NCBI RefSeq assembly: GCF_005938385.1
Contig: NZ_VCRA01000026.1
Span: 1-64,000, forward strand
Source of the DNA: Paenibacillus mesophilus
Lineage (GTDB): Bacteria > Bacillota > Bacilli > Paenibacillales > NBRC-103111
Length of the DNA: 64,000 bases
Direction of reading: 5' to 3'
A program made the translations under genes and the position numbers. Positions within the stretch are counted from its first letter, which is position 1; every line of letters begins with the position of its first letter. The notes under the pieces were generated by a model. It was not told the DNA's origin, did not search any database, and saw only the letters and a program-made list of their open reading frames with translations. Positions 26,399 to 36,316 of this stretch are shown in pieces.

Positions 26399-27175
26399 AT
26401 GATAAATAACCTCAACGTATATTTAGACGATTTCATACCGCATTGGCACAATCGGCTGCAGCATGTACAATATCATGTTCTCGTGCTCGTAACGGACGGT
26501 AGGCTGCTCTATCGGCTGAACGATGTGACCAGGCAGGCGTCGAAGGGCGAGCTGATTTTCATTCCGTCCGGCACGCAGCGGGAAGCTTTCAACGACAAGG
26601 AGGTTCTTCATCAGAAGTATGCCGTCACCTTCACCTGTTCGCCCGAGCTCGACCTGCCGTTAATTCAAAAGACGGAACCGCAATTTATACGGGTCCGCAT
26701 GTTCGATTATTATCGAGAGCGTTTCATTTCATTGCACCGGCAGTCTATTGAGCGCAGAGAATATTATCATACAATCCAGACCGGTATCCTTCTTGAAATG
26801 CTCGGAAACGCGTGCCGTGAGCTCGAAGCTCCTCCATTGCCGAAGCGCCGGGCCGGTCACGTGGACAAGCTGGAGCAGCACATTTCCCACAATTACCGCA
26901 AGCCTCTTGTCCTGCAAGAGCTGGCGGAGCTTATAGGCCGGTCTCCAAACTATACATTATCGCTATTCAAGGAAGCGGTAGGCCAGACGCCGTTAGAATA
27001 TCAGCACCGACTTCGTATCGCCTCCGCCATGGAGATGCTGCAGAATACAACTCTGACCGTCACTTTCATCGCTCATCACTTAGGCTATTACGATACCTCC
27101 TATTTTTACAAAATGTTTCGCAAGTATACGGGCATGTCGCCAACCGCTTATGCGGCACGCGACAGAAGGCTATAG
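26399..27175 (+). CDS. AraC-family regulator
   Basis: About 258 residues: cupin-type N-terminal arm (HWHNRLQHVQYHVLVLVTDG, GELIFIPSGTQREAF) and C-terminal double helix-turn-helix (LVLQELAELIGRSPNYTLSL, TVTFIAHHLGYYDTSYFYKM). ATG 26399 is chosen since AAAGGT lies 10 bases upstream; the frame also contains ATG 26357, which lacks a ribosome site and sits in the putative operator. Divergent from a sulfatase gene, its likely target. Confidence 0.83.
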   Translation: MINNLNVYLDDFIPHWHNRLQHVQYHVLVLVTDGRLLYRLNDVTRQASKGELIFIPSGTQREAFNDKEVLHQKYAVTFTCSPELDLPLIQKTEPQFIRVRMFDYYRERFISLHRQSIERREYYHTIQTGILLEMLGNACRELEAPPLPKRRAGHVDKLEQHISHNYRKPLVLQELAELIGRSPNYTLSLFKEAVGQTPLEYQHRLRIASAMEMLQNTTLTVTFIAHHLGYYDTSYFYKMFRKYTGMSPTAYAARDRRL

Positions 27176-27178
27176 TCA

Positions 27179-27222
27179 GGAAATAGGGCGGTCCCTCTCT
27201 TATGAGGGTACCACCCTATTTC
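27179..27222. terminator. Bidirectional terminator
   Basis: GGAAATAGGG pairs with CCCTATTTCC, with an inner CCCTC/GAGGG stem, between the convergent AraC and beta-helix genes. Confidence 0.6.
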
Positions 27223-27243
27223 CGTCCAACCTGTTGAAGAATA

Positions 27244-30200
27244 CTACGGAATGATCGGCGTACCGTCAACCCTCACGTTATCCATGTAAGCAAATTCGTC
27301 TGCGGAATCCGCGGTAAACGTGAATTTAATCTTAAAGCTGCTGTTATTATCCCCTGCCGGAGGAATAGGGAAAACATGAATAGGCAGCATGTATCCTGCG
27401 TTGCCTTTCCCCGTTTGTACTCCGGTTAAGGTTTCAATCGGATTCCACGTAGATCCGTTATTAGTGCTGTACTCCGCCTTAAAGGTATCCGCGGCATCAT
27501 TATTCGCCCCTGTTTTCCTTGCATAAGAAACCGTAATGTCCTTATAGCCTGTTGTATGCACTACACGGGACAGGGTGCTTGACGGAGTGCCGGCACTAAA
27601 CTTTACGGAAAAGCCGGTCTGGTTATCAAACAAATTCGTATTCGAAGATGCAGTCGAACCCGTTATTTCCCAGGGGGCCGGGAGTGAACCTGTAAATTTA
27701 TCTTCAAAGATAGGATTCGCCGGCTCGCCCTCGATCTTCAGCGCGTCCAAGTATGCATTATTCCCCGGGTTTGAGACACTGAATCTAATGGTAAAGTTGC
27801 TGTTATTATCGGCTGTTGTCGGTAACGCGTATATTTTCTTATAAGGCATAAAACCGGATGGACCGTTGCCGTTATTAGGGCCGGACAAAGCTTCGATATC
27901 GAACCAGGTTGCGCCGCCGTTCGGGCTCCACTGGGCTTTAAACTGATGGGTGCCTGCAAAGGTCGCAGCCGTTTTCCTTGCATAGGAAATCTTAATATTT
28001 TTAAACCCGGATGTACTTACCGTACGTTGTATGGAATCACCTGCGCTGAACTGCAACCCGGCGGCTCCGTCAAACTTATTGGAAGTGTTCGGTATGGTGC
28101 CGATGTCGGTCCAGCCGGCTTTAAGATCGGGCTCGATGCTGTCCGTAAAAATAGGAACAAGCGGGGTGCCTTTAGGACTGCCGATTTTATACAGGCTTGG
28201 CCTTGTGTCGGAATTCACCGGTTGACCGTCTACTTTTAAAGGATAATAGAGGTCGTACGGATTTCTGAACACTTGGTTCCCCAGAATCCAACCATGATCG
28301 ATGGTTACCTGATCGGCCATATTGGTAATAAGGAAATTCGGCGTATTTTCTACTAAGAATAGATTGCCCTTTTTGGCATCATCAATGGAAGTCGGCTTTG
28401 AAAAACCAATGTTTTTGGAGTAGAACATTTTACTATCGTAGGGTGCGGTGCCGCTTCCGCTATGGCCGAAGATCCGGATGTGGTCGGAATCCTTGATATG
28501 CATATAAGTAGTATTCTCTTCAGTCTTGCTTCCATAGAAGGTCACGTACTTGGCCCTTGTAACTTCAACTTGTTTTTTGCTCCTGATATACTCCCAGTTC
28601 GTAGCATACAGAGACAGCGGGTTGCTTGTATCCCGAATAGCAAGCAAGCTCATGTTATCCTCATCCAATTGACCGTTGCCGGCACCGCCATCGTGACCGC
28701 CAGTAGCACCAGTAGCACCGAAGAGCTGGGCATAAACGTTATAAATTTTACCTCCCCCGGAGCCGGTAATCAGCAGAAACGGATGTTTAAACGTCGCAGC
28801 CTTCATGCCGTAACTGGCAGGTGTGGCCGAGCCTGCGAAGCCATGGGTACGGGTTGGCTCAATTTGTACGGCCCGCATCATAGAGCTGCCGCCCGATTGC
28901 CATAATATGGAGTACAGCGGGTGAACCGATGTTGAGGCACTGGCGGAAACCTCCCGGGGAGGAGTAATGGTGATATCGCTTATGATCGTATCGGCATCCG
29001 TGGTGTTAGATGTTTCCACCAGAGGAGTTGGCCCGGCACCCCAATTAGGATTGGTCGTATCGGTTGCTTTCGTGTAAATATACGTGAAGGCCGGACTAAT
29101 CCCAAAAAGCTTCGTGGCGGGCTTCAATTTCAACGTCTTGGTTATCCGGTAATAGCCCTTCGGCAAAAAGACGTAATCATTGGCGTCGATCGCTGCCTGG
29201 ATGGCATTCGTATCGTCGACGGCTCCATTACCTGCGGCACCGTAGTCTGCTTTTACATCGGCGATGCCCGGAGTTTCAAAGTTCGGAAATTGCCCTTTGG
29301 TCCAGCCGTGCCTGATCTGTAAATCTACCGGAGGCTCCATACCCGAGGCGGTTGTTCCGACATAAGTAGACCCTGATTCCTGCTTGTTAAGGAAAACGCG
29401 GCTCTTCCAATCGAATTGGCGCGTACTATCCCACTTCTCATTAACTTTGCCTGTTGCATATTCTTCCACATGGAACCAGCCGCTGCTATTTGCATTTAGA
29501 GGTGTACCTACATCATTCGTCACAACTTTGCCTGCATTTTTGACGTAAACCTGATTTAAGTAAAGTCCTTCCATATAATTGGGGTTAGTCGTAGAGGGTA
29601 GGTTGGTGACGCTAGGGAGTCCGTTTGCCGCACCGGCGTTACCGATGCTGTCCGTGTCGATAATGTCATTATTGGAACTTGTAGTCCCTGCAATGGCATT
29701 ACCCGAATAGGATGTCTTATATTCGATTTGAGTATCGATTAAACTGATAGACCCGAAAAATGGCTGACCTTTGCTCGTGCGGATAATAGCAGGATTTGCG
29801 TAATCGGCAATAATTTTCATGCCTGCTACGACCGTAGTGCCTCCGGCGCCTGCCAGCCATGCTGCACCCGTCTGATTCTCGAGCGTAATATTTTGCATGG
29901 ATGGAACCGTGACCGTCCTGGTTCTGCTGTCGATACCGAACTTTCCGCCGGAAACGGTGACATTGGTCCAGCTTCCGCCGTTCCCCGATCCGCCCACAAT
30001 TCCCGCCAAGCTTCCCGTCGCTTTGATCGTAACATCCTGCAAAACCCCGCCTTGCGCCGAAGACATGACGAGTCCGATCGCTGCCGGGTTGGGGCCTGTT
30101 TCTACGGTAAGGCTATCAATCATGATATTGCCTTCCCGATCGGCGGCATGATCTCCTCCCCATTCAATCGTGGCTGTATCGGGATTAGGTGCAGTGTCGG

Positions 30201-30885
30201 TAACGATTTCGGGCTGATAATAATGCAGAACCGCTTTAGGCTGGGCAAGGTTGCCAAACCCTGCTGCATCATCCGCCAACTTGATTATGGCTCCGGTCCC
30301 TGTCTTTGAACCTAGCAATACGGTGGGCATTTCATTCTTCTGGGCCACCGTGTTAATGGGGTTCCCCGTACGCATGGAAATACCGGATGAAATGTGAATC
30401 GTATCGGATACATGATACGTTCCCGAAGGGAAATAAACCGCCATCTGATAGTACATCCCATAATTTATCGCTTTTTGAAGGGCTGCCGTATCGTCCACGC
30501 CATCGTTTACAATCGCGCCAAAGGGAGCTGCAGTTACATCGAGAATTCCTTTATCGCGTAGAGCCGTATTCCCTACATCCATTGGGACGGTCAAGTCCAC
30601 GCCGTCGCCCACCGGTTCCAAAGGATCCGGAGAACCTGTCGCCGGTCCCCAAACAATCGGGATGACGTCATAATTACCATTATTGATCGAAGTGATTATA
30701 GGATCAGTCTGTTGATTTAACTTCGTAATATAGTCGTTTTTGGTCAAATTATTAAGAATGATCACCTTCTCATCCGTCTTGGGATAGTCAATCGCCGCCT
30801 CGACAGCCGAAACGTTCATGGCGGCCGCCATGACTGCCGTAAGCGCGGCAGCCGCCATTCTTTTCGATACTTGTTTTAATGACAT
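27244..30885 (-). CDS. Secreted double beta-helix (pectate-lyase-3/GH55-like) protein with two C-terminal beta-sandwiches
   Basis: 1213 residues. A Sec signal (about 1-30) is followed by a first right-handed beta-helix opening with DVTAAPFGAIVNDGVDDTAA (about 120) and a second opening with VKADYGAAGNGAVDDTNAIQ (about 545), the tandem arrangement of GH55-like lyase/glucanase folds. From about 950 come two tandem repeats of about 130 residues (both contain SYARKT and a Asn-Gly-G-[AS]-TW stretch) that look like carbohydrate-binding jelly rolls. Polysaccharide binding or cleavage outside the cell is inferred; catalytic residues cannot be fixed. A cre-like site lies upstream. About half identical over its helices to the protein encoded at 37992-41309. 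Confidence 0.82.
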   Translation of the reverse strand: MSLKQVSKRMAAAALTAVMAAAMNVSAVEAAIDYPKTDEKVIILNNLTKNDYITKLNQQTDPIITSINNGNYDVIPIVWGPATGSPDPLEPVGDGVDLTVPMDVGNTALRDKGILDVTAAPFGAIVNDGVDDTAALQKAINYGMYYQMAVYFPSGTYHVSDTIHISSGISMRTGNPINTVAQKNEMPTVLLGSKTGTGAIIKLADDAAGFGNLAQPKAVLHYYQPEIVTDTAPNPDTATIEWGGDHAADREGNIMIDSLTVETGPNPAAIGLVMSSAQGGVLQDVTIKATGSLAGIVGGSGNGGSWTNVTVSGGKFGIDSRTRTVTVPSMQNITLENQTGAAWLAGAGGTTVVAGMKIIADYANPAIIRTSKGQPFFGSISLIDTQIEYKTSYSGNAIAGTTSSNNDIIDTDSIGNAGAANGLPSVTNLPSTTNPNYMEGLYLNQVYVKNAGKVVTNDVGTPLNANSSGWFHVEEYATGKVNEKWDSTRQFDWKSRVFLNKQESGSTYVGTTASGMEPPVDLQIRHGWTKGQFPNFETPGIADVKADYGAAGNGAVDDTNAIQAAIDANDYVFLPKGYYRITKTLKLKPATKLFGISPAFTYIYTKATDTTNPNWGAGPTPLVETSNTTDADTIISDITITPPREVSASASTSVHPLYSILWQSGGSSMMRAVQIEPTRTHGFAGSATPASYGMKAATFKHPFLLITGSGGGKIYNVYAQLFGATGATGGHDGGAGNGQLDEDNMSLLAIRDTSNPLSLYATNWEYIRSKKQVEVTRAKYVTFYGSKTEENTTYMHIKDSDHIRIFGHSGSGTAPYDSKMFYSKNIGFSKPTSIDDAKKGNLFLVENTPNFLITNMADQVTIDHGWILGNQVFRNPYDLYYPLKVDGQPVNSDTRPSLYKIGSPKGTPLVPIFTDSIEPDLKAGWTDIGTIPNTSNKFDGAAGLQFSAGDSIQRTVSTSGFKNIKISYARKTAATFAGTHQFKAQWSPNGGATWFDIEALSGPNNGNGPSGFMPYKKIYALPTTADNNSNFTIRFSVSNPGNNAYLDALKIEGEPANPIFEDKFTGSLPAPWEITGSTASSNTNLFDNQTGFSVKFSAGTPSSTLSRVVHTTGYKDITVSYARKTGANNDAADTFKAEYSTNNGSTWNPIETLTGVQTGKGNAGYMLPIHVFPIPPAGDNNSSFKIKFTFTADSADEFAYMDNVRVDGTPIIP

Positions 30886-30958
30886 CCTCTACTTTCACTC
30901 CTCTTTCTTTTATTTTGTTTCCAACATCCAATATATTACAACTCCAATTGTATCCCGT

Positions 30959-30972
30959 TTAAAGCGCTTACA
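30959..30972 (-). promoter_or_regulatory. cre-like catabolite-control site
   Basis: TGTAAGCGCTTTAA on the minus strand matches the CcpA box consensus (TGWAANCGNTNWCA-like) at most positions, including the central AAGCGCTT. It lies about 75 bases upstream of the beta-helix gene, near a TACAAT -10-like box, so glucose repression of this secreted protein is likely. Confidence 0.6.
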
Positions 30973-31021
30973 AAATGCACAATATCGCAGACTATTGACT
31001 TATTTCTTAGGAAATAGAAGT

Positions 31022-31086
31022 GAAAGCATTGAAAGCATTCTATGCAGCTGCCCGTAAGGGACACAACATAGAATGCTTCCGCTTTC
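31022..31086 (-). terminator. Long hairpin terminator of the SGNH gene
   Basis: GAAAGC...AGCATTCTATG pairs with CATAGAATGCT...GCTTTC over 65 bases, downstream of the SGNH hydrolase and followed by a T-rich stretch. Confidence 0.6.
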
Positions 31087-31119
31087 ATTTCTATAATCAA
31101 ATCGTTCATCCCAAATTGA

Positions 31120-32100
31120 TTATGTATTGCGCATTTGTTTGTATAAATTCAATGCCATATGAACGAATCCCTCATCGGTAGGATGCGTGCCGTCGGCAAA
31201 TAGTCTGCCGTAATGAGCGACGAGGCTTTCCCCGTCTATTACATGGATGGAAGGGTACTCGGCACAAATCTCTTTTATCGTCCGGACTAGCTCGTCGAAA
31301 GTACCGAGCGGCTTGCTTTCATTTCTGATACGGCGCCATATTGGTGTTATGACGAATATGCGGGCATAGGCATACTGACGGCTGACGGCTTCGATGTATG
31401 CGGCGCATTTGTCGCGAAATTGAGCCATCGTTTCATGGCGGACCCAATCGTTCGTCCCGTAAGCGACAGTCACGATTTGCGGCTCGAAAGGCACGTTCTC
31501 GTCCAAACTGTCCGCGTTGAATATGTACCCGCCAACGCCTTGATTGATTAGCGGCAGATCGAACGCTCGCGCCAGCAGTGCAGGATACGTGCTGGACGGG
31601 TGCTTGGCGTCCATTCCTTGCGTGATCGAGTCTCCGAGGCATAGCAAGCCGCCAGGCGCTTGACCGACCGGCTCGCACAGGGCGCCCGGCGACAATTGGA
31701 ACGAGCGGAATACGATTTCCGCATTATGCGGCAGATCGATGCAGATTTGTTTAACCGCACCTTTGTTCCCGCTTATCTCATAGCTGAACGATCCTTCCGG
31801 CCGCTCCGGGTCGTCTTCTCCGATATTCGCGACCCATCTGCCGTCGACCCAAATATCGAAATATATATATTTCCGGGCCCCTCCTTTCCTGACGTAATCA
31901 AAACGAATATATTCGCTATCCGTCCGCATCTCCAGCCGGCATCCTGCCAGACAACGGCTCCGGAGACTCTGCGCTTCGTTCCGGGCATATACGCTTAGCT
32001 GCCGTTCCGTGAAACGGACCGGGGCTACCCCTTCCGTCGTCTCCGTCACGCTCAAGCAGCCGGTAAAAAGTGATTGAAGCAGTTGCAAATCGTCGGACAT
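31120..32100 (-). CDS. SGNH/GDSL hydrolase (probable carbohydrate esterase)
   Basis: 326 residues. An N-terminal beta-sandwich (about 1-140) is followed by the SGNH domain: GDSITQG (catalytic Ser, about residues 153-159), the glycine block GGYIFNADS, YGTNDW (Asn) and a C-terminal DGTHPTDEG with the catalytic Asp-His pair. This two-domain form is common among acetyl-esterases of polysaccharide loci, so removal of acyl groups from sugars is inferred. No signal peptide. Own terminator; the next gene upstream is a Gfo/Idh/MocA oxidoreductase on the same strand, about 100 bases away. Confidence 0.85.
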   Translation of the reverse strand: MSDDLQLLQSLFTGCLSVTETTEGVAPVRFTERQLSVYARNEAQSLRSRCLAGCRLEMRTDSEYIRFDYVRKGGARKYIYFDIWVDGRWVANIGEDDPERPEGSFSYEISGNKGAVKQICIDLPHNAEIVFRSFQLSPGALCEPVGQAPGGLLCLGDSITQGMDAKHPSSTYPALLARAFDLPLINQGVGGYIFNADSLDENVPFEPQIVTVAYGTNDWVRHETMAQFRDKCAAYIEAVSRQYAYARIFVITPIWRRIRNESKPLGTFDELVRTIKEICAEYPSIHVIDGESLVAHYGRLFADGTHPTDEGFVHMALNLYKQMRNT

Positions 32101-32169
32101 TTTATATTTCCCCCTCCTTCAAATGGCTCCCTGATAAAGTCCGGCCAGGCTCTCCCGACCCGCGGTCAA

Positions 32170-32193
32170 AGGCTTGGGGGTTCACCCAAGCCT
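32170..32193 (-). terminator. Hairpin after the oxidoreductase gene
   Basis: AGGCTTGGG/CCCAAGCCT with a 6-base loop. The T-run is weak (TTTGACC), so termination may be partial. Confidence 0.4.
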
Positions 32194-32203
32194 GTTTGCC
32201 TTC

Positions 32204-33271
32204 CTATCGGACAGCCGTCCGGTGCAGGTGTTCCGCCAGAAATGCTTGAACATCCACAACTTGCTTCGTCAAGCCGCTTTGTATAGCCGCAAATTGCAGC
32301 CCCGTGCTTTGAATGTTGTCGTCAATACTGTTAGCCGGCTCCGGTCCGCCCTGAACCCACTCCATAAATTGTTTAATGATAAGCTGGTGGCTCCAGCTAT
32401 CTCCCTCCAACAGCGGAACAGGCCGGTTGATCTTCTGTGCCGGATCGAGGTCGCTCAGCAGCGTAATTTCCCGGTGGTTCAGCTCAAGCGTCGCCAGCTC
32501 GCATTCCGCCCGGAAATAATCGCGGGTCCAGCTGTTCAGAGCGGTGGCATTCGTCTTGGAGCCTTCGAAGAAGGCACGCACCCCGTTCTCCATTTCCATC
32601 TGAATCAGCGCTGTCGCATGCTCCTTGAACGGGGCCCAATCGGGGTTCCAGGATTGGGTATAGACCGTTTTGGCATTGGCTCCCGAAAGTGTCCGAATAA
32701 TATCGAAGTGATGAATAACCGAGGAGATCAGGAAATTTTGATGCGCGTATTCCTTTGGATTGCTCACCGCATTTCGGTTATTCGCGGTAAAACGCCCGAT
32801 CAAGTAATGCAGCCTTCCGTAATCTCCGGATTTGATTAAAGCCTCCAGCGATTTTTTGTCCTGGTCGTAACGGTGACTCATGCTGACCGCCATCTTTTTC
32901 CCGGACTGCTTCACATTGTGATACACTCTGCAGCTGGATTCCATATCCTCGGCTATGGGCTTCTCCATTAAGATATGGCAGTTGAATTCCAGCGCCAAGT
33001 CGACCGCGTACTCATGAGCAAACGGAGGGACTACAATATTGATGAAATCGCACGGATTCTCCTTCAGCGCCTGCCGGAGATCCGTATAGCACTGCTTGGG
33101 ATCAAAGCTTAAGGCTTCAATGACATTTTTGTGAGCCTCCGGATTGATATCCACGGCAGCGACAAGCTCCGCAGTCTGCAATTGATTTACGGCATAGGGC
33201 AGCACGTTCTTGCACCAGTTGGACCCGAAGCCTCCGGTACCGACATGGATAAATTTCAGCTTTCGCGTCAT
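32204..33271 (-). CDS. Gfo/Idh/MocA-family NAD(P)-dependent oxidoreductase
   Basis: 355 residues. N-terminal Rossmann fold with IHVGTGGFGSNW for dinucleotide binding, the cofactor-side MEKPIAED (EKP motif, about 93), and SHRYDQDKKS leading into the C-terminal alpha/beta substrate domain. Family members oxidise or reduce sugars, sugar acids and inositols. ATG 33271 has GGAG 8 bases upstream; the GTG three codons earlier does not fit. Divergent from another family member starting at 33433. Confidence 0.87.
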   Translation of the reverse strand: MTRKLKFIHVGTGGFGSNWCKNVLPYAVNQLQTAELVAAVDINPEAHKNVIEALSFDPKQCYTDLRQALKENPCDFINIVVPPFAHEYAVDLALEFNCHILMEKPIAEDMESSCRVYHNVKQSGKKMAVSMSHRYDQDKKSLEALIKSGDYGRLHYLIGRFTANNRNAVSNPKEYAHQNFLISSVIHHFDIIRTLSGANAKTVYTQSWNPDWAPFKEHATALIQMEMENGVRAFFEGSKTNATALNSWTRDYFRAECELATLELNHREITLLSDLDPAQKINRPVPLLEGDSWSHQLIIKQFMEWVQGGPEPANSIDDNIQSTGLQFAAIQSGLTKQVVDVQAFLAEHLHRTAVR

Positions 33272-33432
33272 TACAGACACTCCGATCCCGTTATGAATGG
33301 GGTCCCCCGCAAATGCGGAGCGGCCGTTATCTGAACAAAGTACAGCTTTTCTGAGGTTTGATTCATTCCCATGCTTCTCCTATTCCGTGATAATAGAAAC
33401 GAGAACTTTACTCACGAAAGGAGATTATCGAT

Positions 33433-34575
33433 ATGTCCGCCCCCATACATCGAAAATTGCGCGTCGCCGTTGCCGGCTTACGGTTCGGAGGAGCATTCGC
33501 TCCCATCTATCACGCTCATCCGGACGTCGAGTACGTAGCGATCTGCGATTCGAACCGCGAGAAGCTGGACCAATACGGCGAGAAATTCGGGTTCGAGCGA
33601 AGATACACCGATCTCGCGGATATTGTCCGTTCCGACGAGTATGACGCGGTTCACCTCGTCACGCCGATTCATGCACATGCGCAGCAAACGCTGGATGTGC
33701 TGAACTCCGGCAAGCACTGCGCCTGTACCGTGCCGATGGCTACGACAATTGAACAATTGAAGTTAATCGTCGAAGCCCGGAAGCGCAATAACCGAAATTA
33801 TATGATGATGGAAACGGCCGTCTATACGTATCAATTCCTCCTAGCCAAACAGATGCATGCGAACGGGGAGTTCGGCCGCATTCAGTTTCTGCGCGGAGCC
33901 CATTACCAGGACATGGAGAATTGGCCCGACTATTGGAAAGGTCTCCCGCCGATGCACTACGCCACCCATGCCGTCTCTCCGCTGCTCGCCATTGCGGATG
34001 CCCGAGCGACTAAGGTGCACTGCTTCGGATCCGGTGTAATGAAGGAGACGTACGTTCGGCAATACGGAAATCCGTTCCCGGTCGAAACCGCGATTTTCCA
34101 GCTTGATCGGGACATGTTGAGCGCCGAGGTCACCCGCACGCTGTTCGAGACGGCAAGAAGCTACATGGAAAGCTTCAATATATACGGCGAGAAGGCCTCC
34201 ATGGAATGGCATATGGAGAATGATCCTCAGGTGCTGTTCCGGATGGGCTTGAAGGAGCCGGGCAAACCGAGACCGATCGGCACCGAGCGAATCTCCCCGC
34301 CGTCCAGACCCGACCTGCTGCCACCGGAGCTTGCCTGCTATATCACGCATCAGACGGAAGCGGACCCGAACAACCCGCACCAATCGGTGCTGCAGGGCAA
34401 CGGGCATCACGGTTCGCACCCGCATCTGGTACACGAATTTATCCGCAGTATCATGGAGGAGCGCAAGCCTTCGATCGACGCCGTTACTGCAGCCAACTGG
34501 ACGGCCGCCGGCATTTGTGCGCATGAATCCGCCATGAACGGCGGGGTAGAAGTGATGATCCCGTCCTTCGATTGA
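33433..34575 (+). CDS. Gfo/Idh/MocA-family oxidoreductase with altered EKP motif
   Basis: 380 residues; GAAAGGAG ribosome site. A Rossmann N-terminus (VAVAGLRFGGAFAPIYHAHP) carries a degenerate glycine motif, and the usual EKP tripeptide is TVP (HCACTVPMATT). Downstream ETAVYT and YWKGLPPMHYATHAVSPLLA belong to the substrate domain. This is a recognised divergent branch of the family whose reactions are mostly unknown, so a redox role on sugar is only inferred. Convergent with the AraC regulator of the next operon. Confidence 0.82.
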   Translation: MSAPIHRKLRVAVAGLRFGGAFAPIYHAHPDVEYVAICDSNREKLDQYGEKFGFERRYTDLADIVRSDEYDAVHLVTPIHAHAQQTLDVLNSGKHCACTVPMATTIEQLKLIVEARKRNNRNYMMMETAVYTYQFLLAKQMHANGEFGRIQFLRGAHYQDMENWPDYWKGLPPMHYATHAVSPLLAIADARATKVHCFGSGVMKETYVRQYGNPFPVETAIFQLDRDMLSAEVTRTLFETARSYMESFNIYGEKASMEWHMENDPQVLFRMGLKEPGKPRPIGTERISPPSRPDLLPPELACYITHQTEADPNNPHQSVLQGNGHHGSHPHLVHEFIRSIMEERKPSIDAVTAANWTAAGICAHESAMNGGVEVMIPSFD

Positions 34576-34594
34576 AGGCCAACGGCTGAAGCGG

Positions 34595-35479
34595 CTAATT
34601 GCGGTAAATGTTCCGGATGTATTCGGATGGCGCTTCGCCCATCACCTTCTTGAACACTCTGCTGAAGTAATAAGGACTGTTGAAACCGACCCGATCGCTG
34701 ACCTCCGAGATGTTAAGCACGGTGTTCTTGAGCAGCTCCGCCGCGTGGTGAATCCGCAACCGTTCGTGGTATTTGAAGATGCTCGTGCCTACGCGGGCTT
34801 TGAACATCGTGCTTATATAGCGGTAATTCAGCTGAAACTGGCTTGCGATCCGGTCGGTTTCGAGCTCCTCCGTACAATGCTCCTCCAGATGCTTGATCAG
34901 CTTCCGAATGAGGAGATCCGACTTGTTGCCCGTCGGAATATCCCGCGATGCGCGAAGCATATCGAGGAAAATATCCAAGGCGCCCATACTGATGTGAAGA
35001 TGATTGTAGTAGCGGGAAGAGATGTACGCGTCGTACAGCTCTTTTATTTTTCGATACATGTAGGGGACATTTCGGACTTGAGTCCGTTTCGGAAGCTCCA
35101 GAATGAAGTCGTAATGCTCCGGCAGAAATACTTTATAGGAAGGCGACATGTGCCAATTCTCCAAGTCCCCCTTCCCCGCTTCGGCCTCGTCCTCCGAACT
35201 CGGGTTCGAGTCGTAGAAATGAATCCAGAACGTAGAGGTTCCCGGCAGCGTCCCGGCGCCGCCCCAATGATGAATTCCCCGTTTCAGGAACAATGCGTCT
35301 CCTTCCCGTAAAATATACTCCGTTCCTCCCTCTACGACCTGCATCTGCCCATGAATGACATAAATGAACACGTGATAATCAAGCAGACGGTCGGGATGTG
35401 TCCAACCCTGCTGGGTAAGCGTAAACCCGACGTTCCGCACAAGCGGATACCCGGTACCCCGAAGCACAATTTCATTCAT
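34595..35479 (-). CDS. AraC-family regulator, last gene of the cupin operon
   Basis: 294 residues: N-terminal cupin (LLDYHVFIYVIHGQMQVVEG, EGDALFLKRGIHHWGGAG) and C-terminal helix-turn-helix pair (ELETDRIASQFQLNYRYIST, NISEVSDRVGFNSPYYFSRV). ATG 35479 overlaps the stop codon of the TIM-barrel gene (ATGA), so it is translationally coupled; the longer open frame is overlap. Its place at the operon end suggests it controls that operon or a nearby one. Confidence 0.86.
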   Translation of the reverse strand: MNEIVLRGTGYPLVRNVGFTLTQQGWTHPDRLLDYHVFIYVIHGQMQVVEGGTEYILREGDALFLKRGIHHWGGAGTLPGTSTFWIHFYDSNPSSEDEAEAGKGDLENWHMSPSYKVFLPEHYDFILELPKRTQVRNVPYMYRKIKELYDAYISSRYYNHLHISMGALDIFLDMLRASRDIPTGNKSDLLIRKLIKHLEEHCTEELETDRIASQFQLNYRYISTMFKARVGTSIFKYHERLRIHHAAELLKNTVLNISEVSDRVGFNSPYYFSRVFKKVMGEAPSEYIRNIYRN

Positions 35480-36312
35480 ATCGAAATCGACTTGAAAGCG
35501 CGCACCTGACCGCTGATCGCGACCTCGGTCGGCAGCCGCTCGATGCTGGACGCACCGAAGAATCCGGCGACTCCGCGGGTCCGCTGCAGGACATAGGCGG
35601 CGTCCTCCGGCTCCGAGATCGGCCCGCCATGGCATAGGACGATGATGTCCGGGTTGACCGCCTTGCCCGCGTCATGGATACGCTGCACGAGCTCGGCCGC
35701 TTCATCCAGCGTGAGTGCCGTATGCGCGCCGATGCTGCCTTTCGAGGTAAGCCCGACATGGGCGACGAGAATGTCCGCGCCGGCCTCGGCCATTTTGCGT
35801 GCGTCCTCCTCGTTGAACACGTACGGGGAGGTCAGCATATCGAGCTCATGCGCCTTGCGGATCATGTCCACCTCAAGATCGTAGCCCATGCCGGTTTCTT
35901 CCAGATTTTGGCGGAACACGCCGTCGCACAAGCCCACTGTCGGGAAGTTCTGAACGCCGGAAAAACCCATCCGCTTCAGCTCCGGCAGAAATACGTCCAT
36001 CCGCCGGAATGGATCGGTGCCGCATACCCCGGCAAGCACCGGCGTGTCCTCCACAATAGTCAACACCTCGCCGCCCATCTCGACGACGATCCGATTGGCA
36101 TCGCCGTAGGGCATCAGCCCGGCCAGGGAGCCGCGACCGGCCATCCGGTAACGTCCGGAGTTGTAAATAATAATCAGATCGATGCCGCCCGCTTCGGCGC
36201 ATTTCGCAGACAAGCCGGTTCCGGCACCCCCGCCGATGATAGGCTTGTTCCGATCGATCTGCTTGCGCAATCGCCCGATCGCTTCCGTTCTGGATATTGG
36301 CATTCTCATCAC
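35476..36312 (-). CDS. TIM-barrel signal-transduction / phosphoenolpyruvate-hydrolase-family protein
   Basis: 278 residues matching the TIM-br_sig_trns family (Pfam PF09370): IGGGAGTGLSAKCAEAGGID at the first strand, IIYNSGRYRMAGRGSLAG, GVCGTDPF, and LCHGGPI near the end. The family is annotated as PEP-hydrolase-like but its reaction is uncertain. It is consistently paired with Tm-1-like proteins, as here, 4 bases downstream of one. I infer a carbon-carbon bond-cleaving or forming step on a small organic acid. Confidence 0.83.
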   Translation of the reverse strand: MMRMPISRTEAIGRLRKQIDRNKPIIGGGAGTGLSAKCAEAGGIDLIIIYNSGRYRMAGRGSLAGLMPYGDANRIVVEMGGEVLTIVEDTPVLAGVCGTDPFRRMDVFLPELKRMGFSGVQNFPTVGLCDGVFRQNLEETGMGYDLEVDMIRKAHELDMLTSPYVFNEEDARKMAEAGADILVAHVGLTSKGSIGAHTALTLDEAAELVQRIHDAGKAVNPDIIVLCHGGPISEPEDAAYVLQRTRGVAGFFGASSIERLPTEVAISGQVRAFKSISI

Positions 36313-36316
36313 CCGC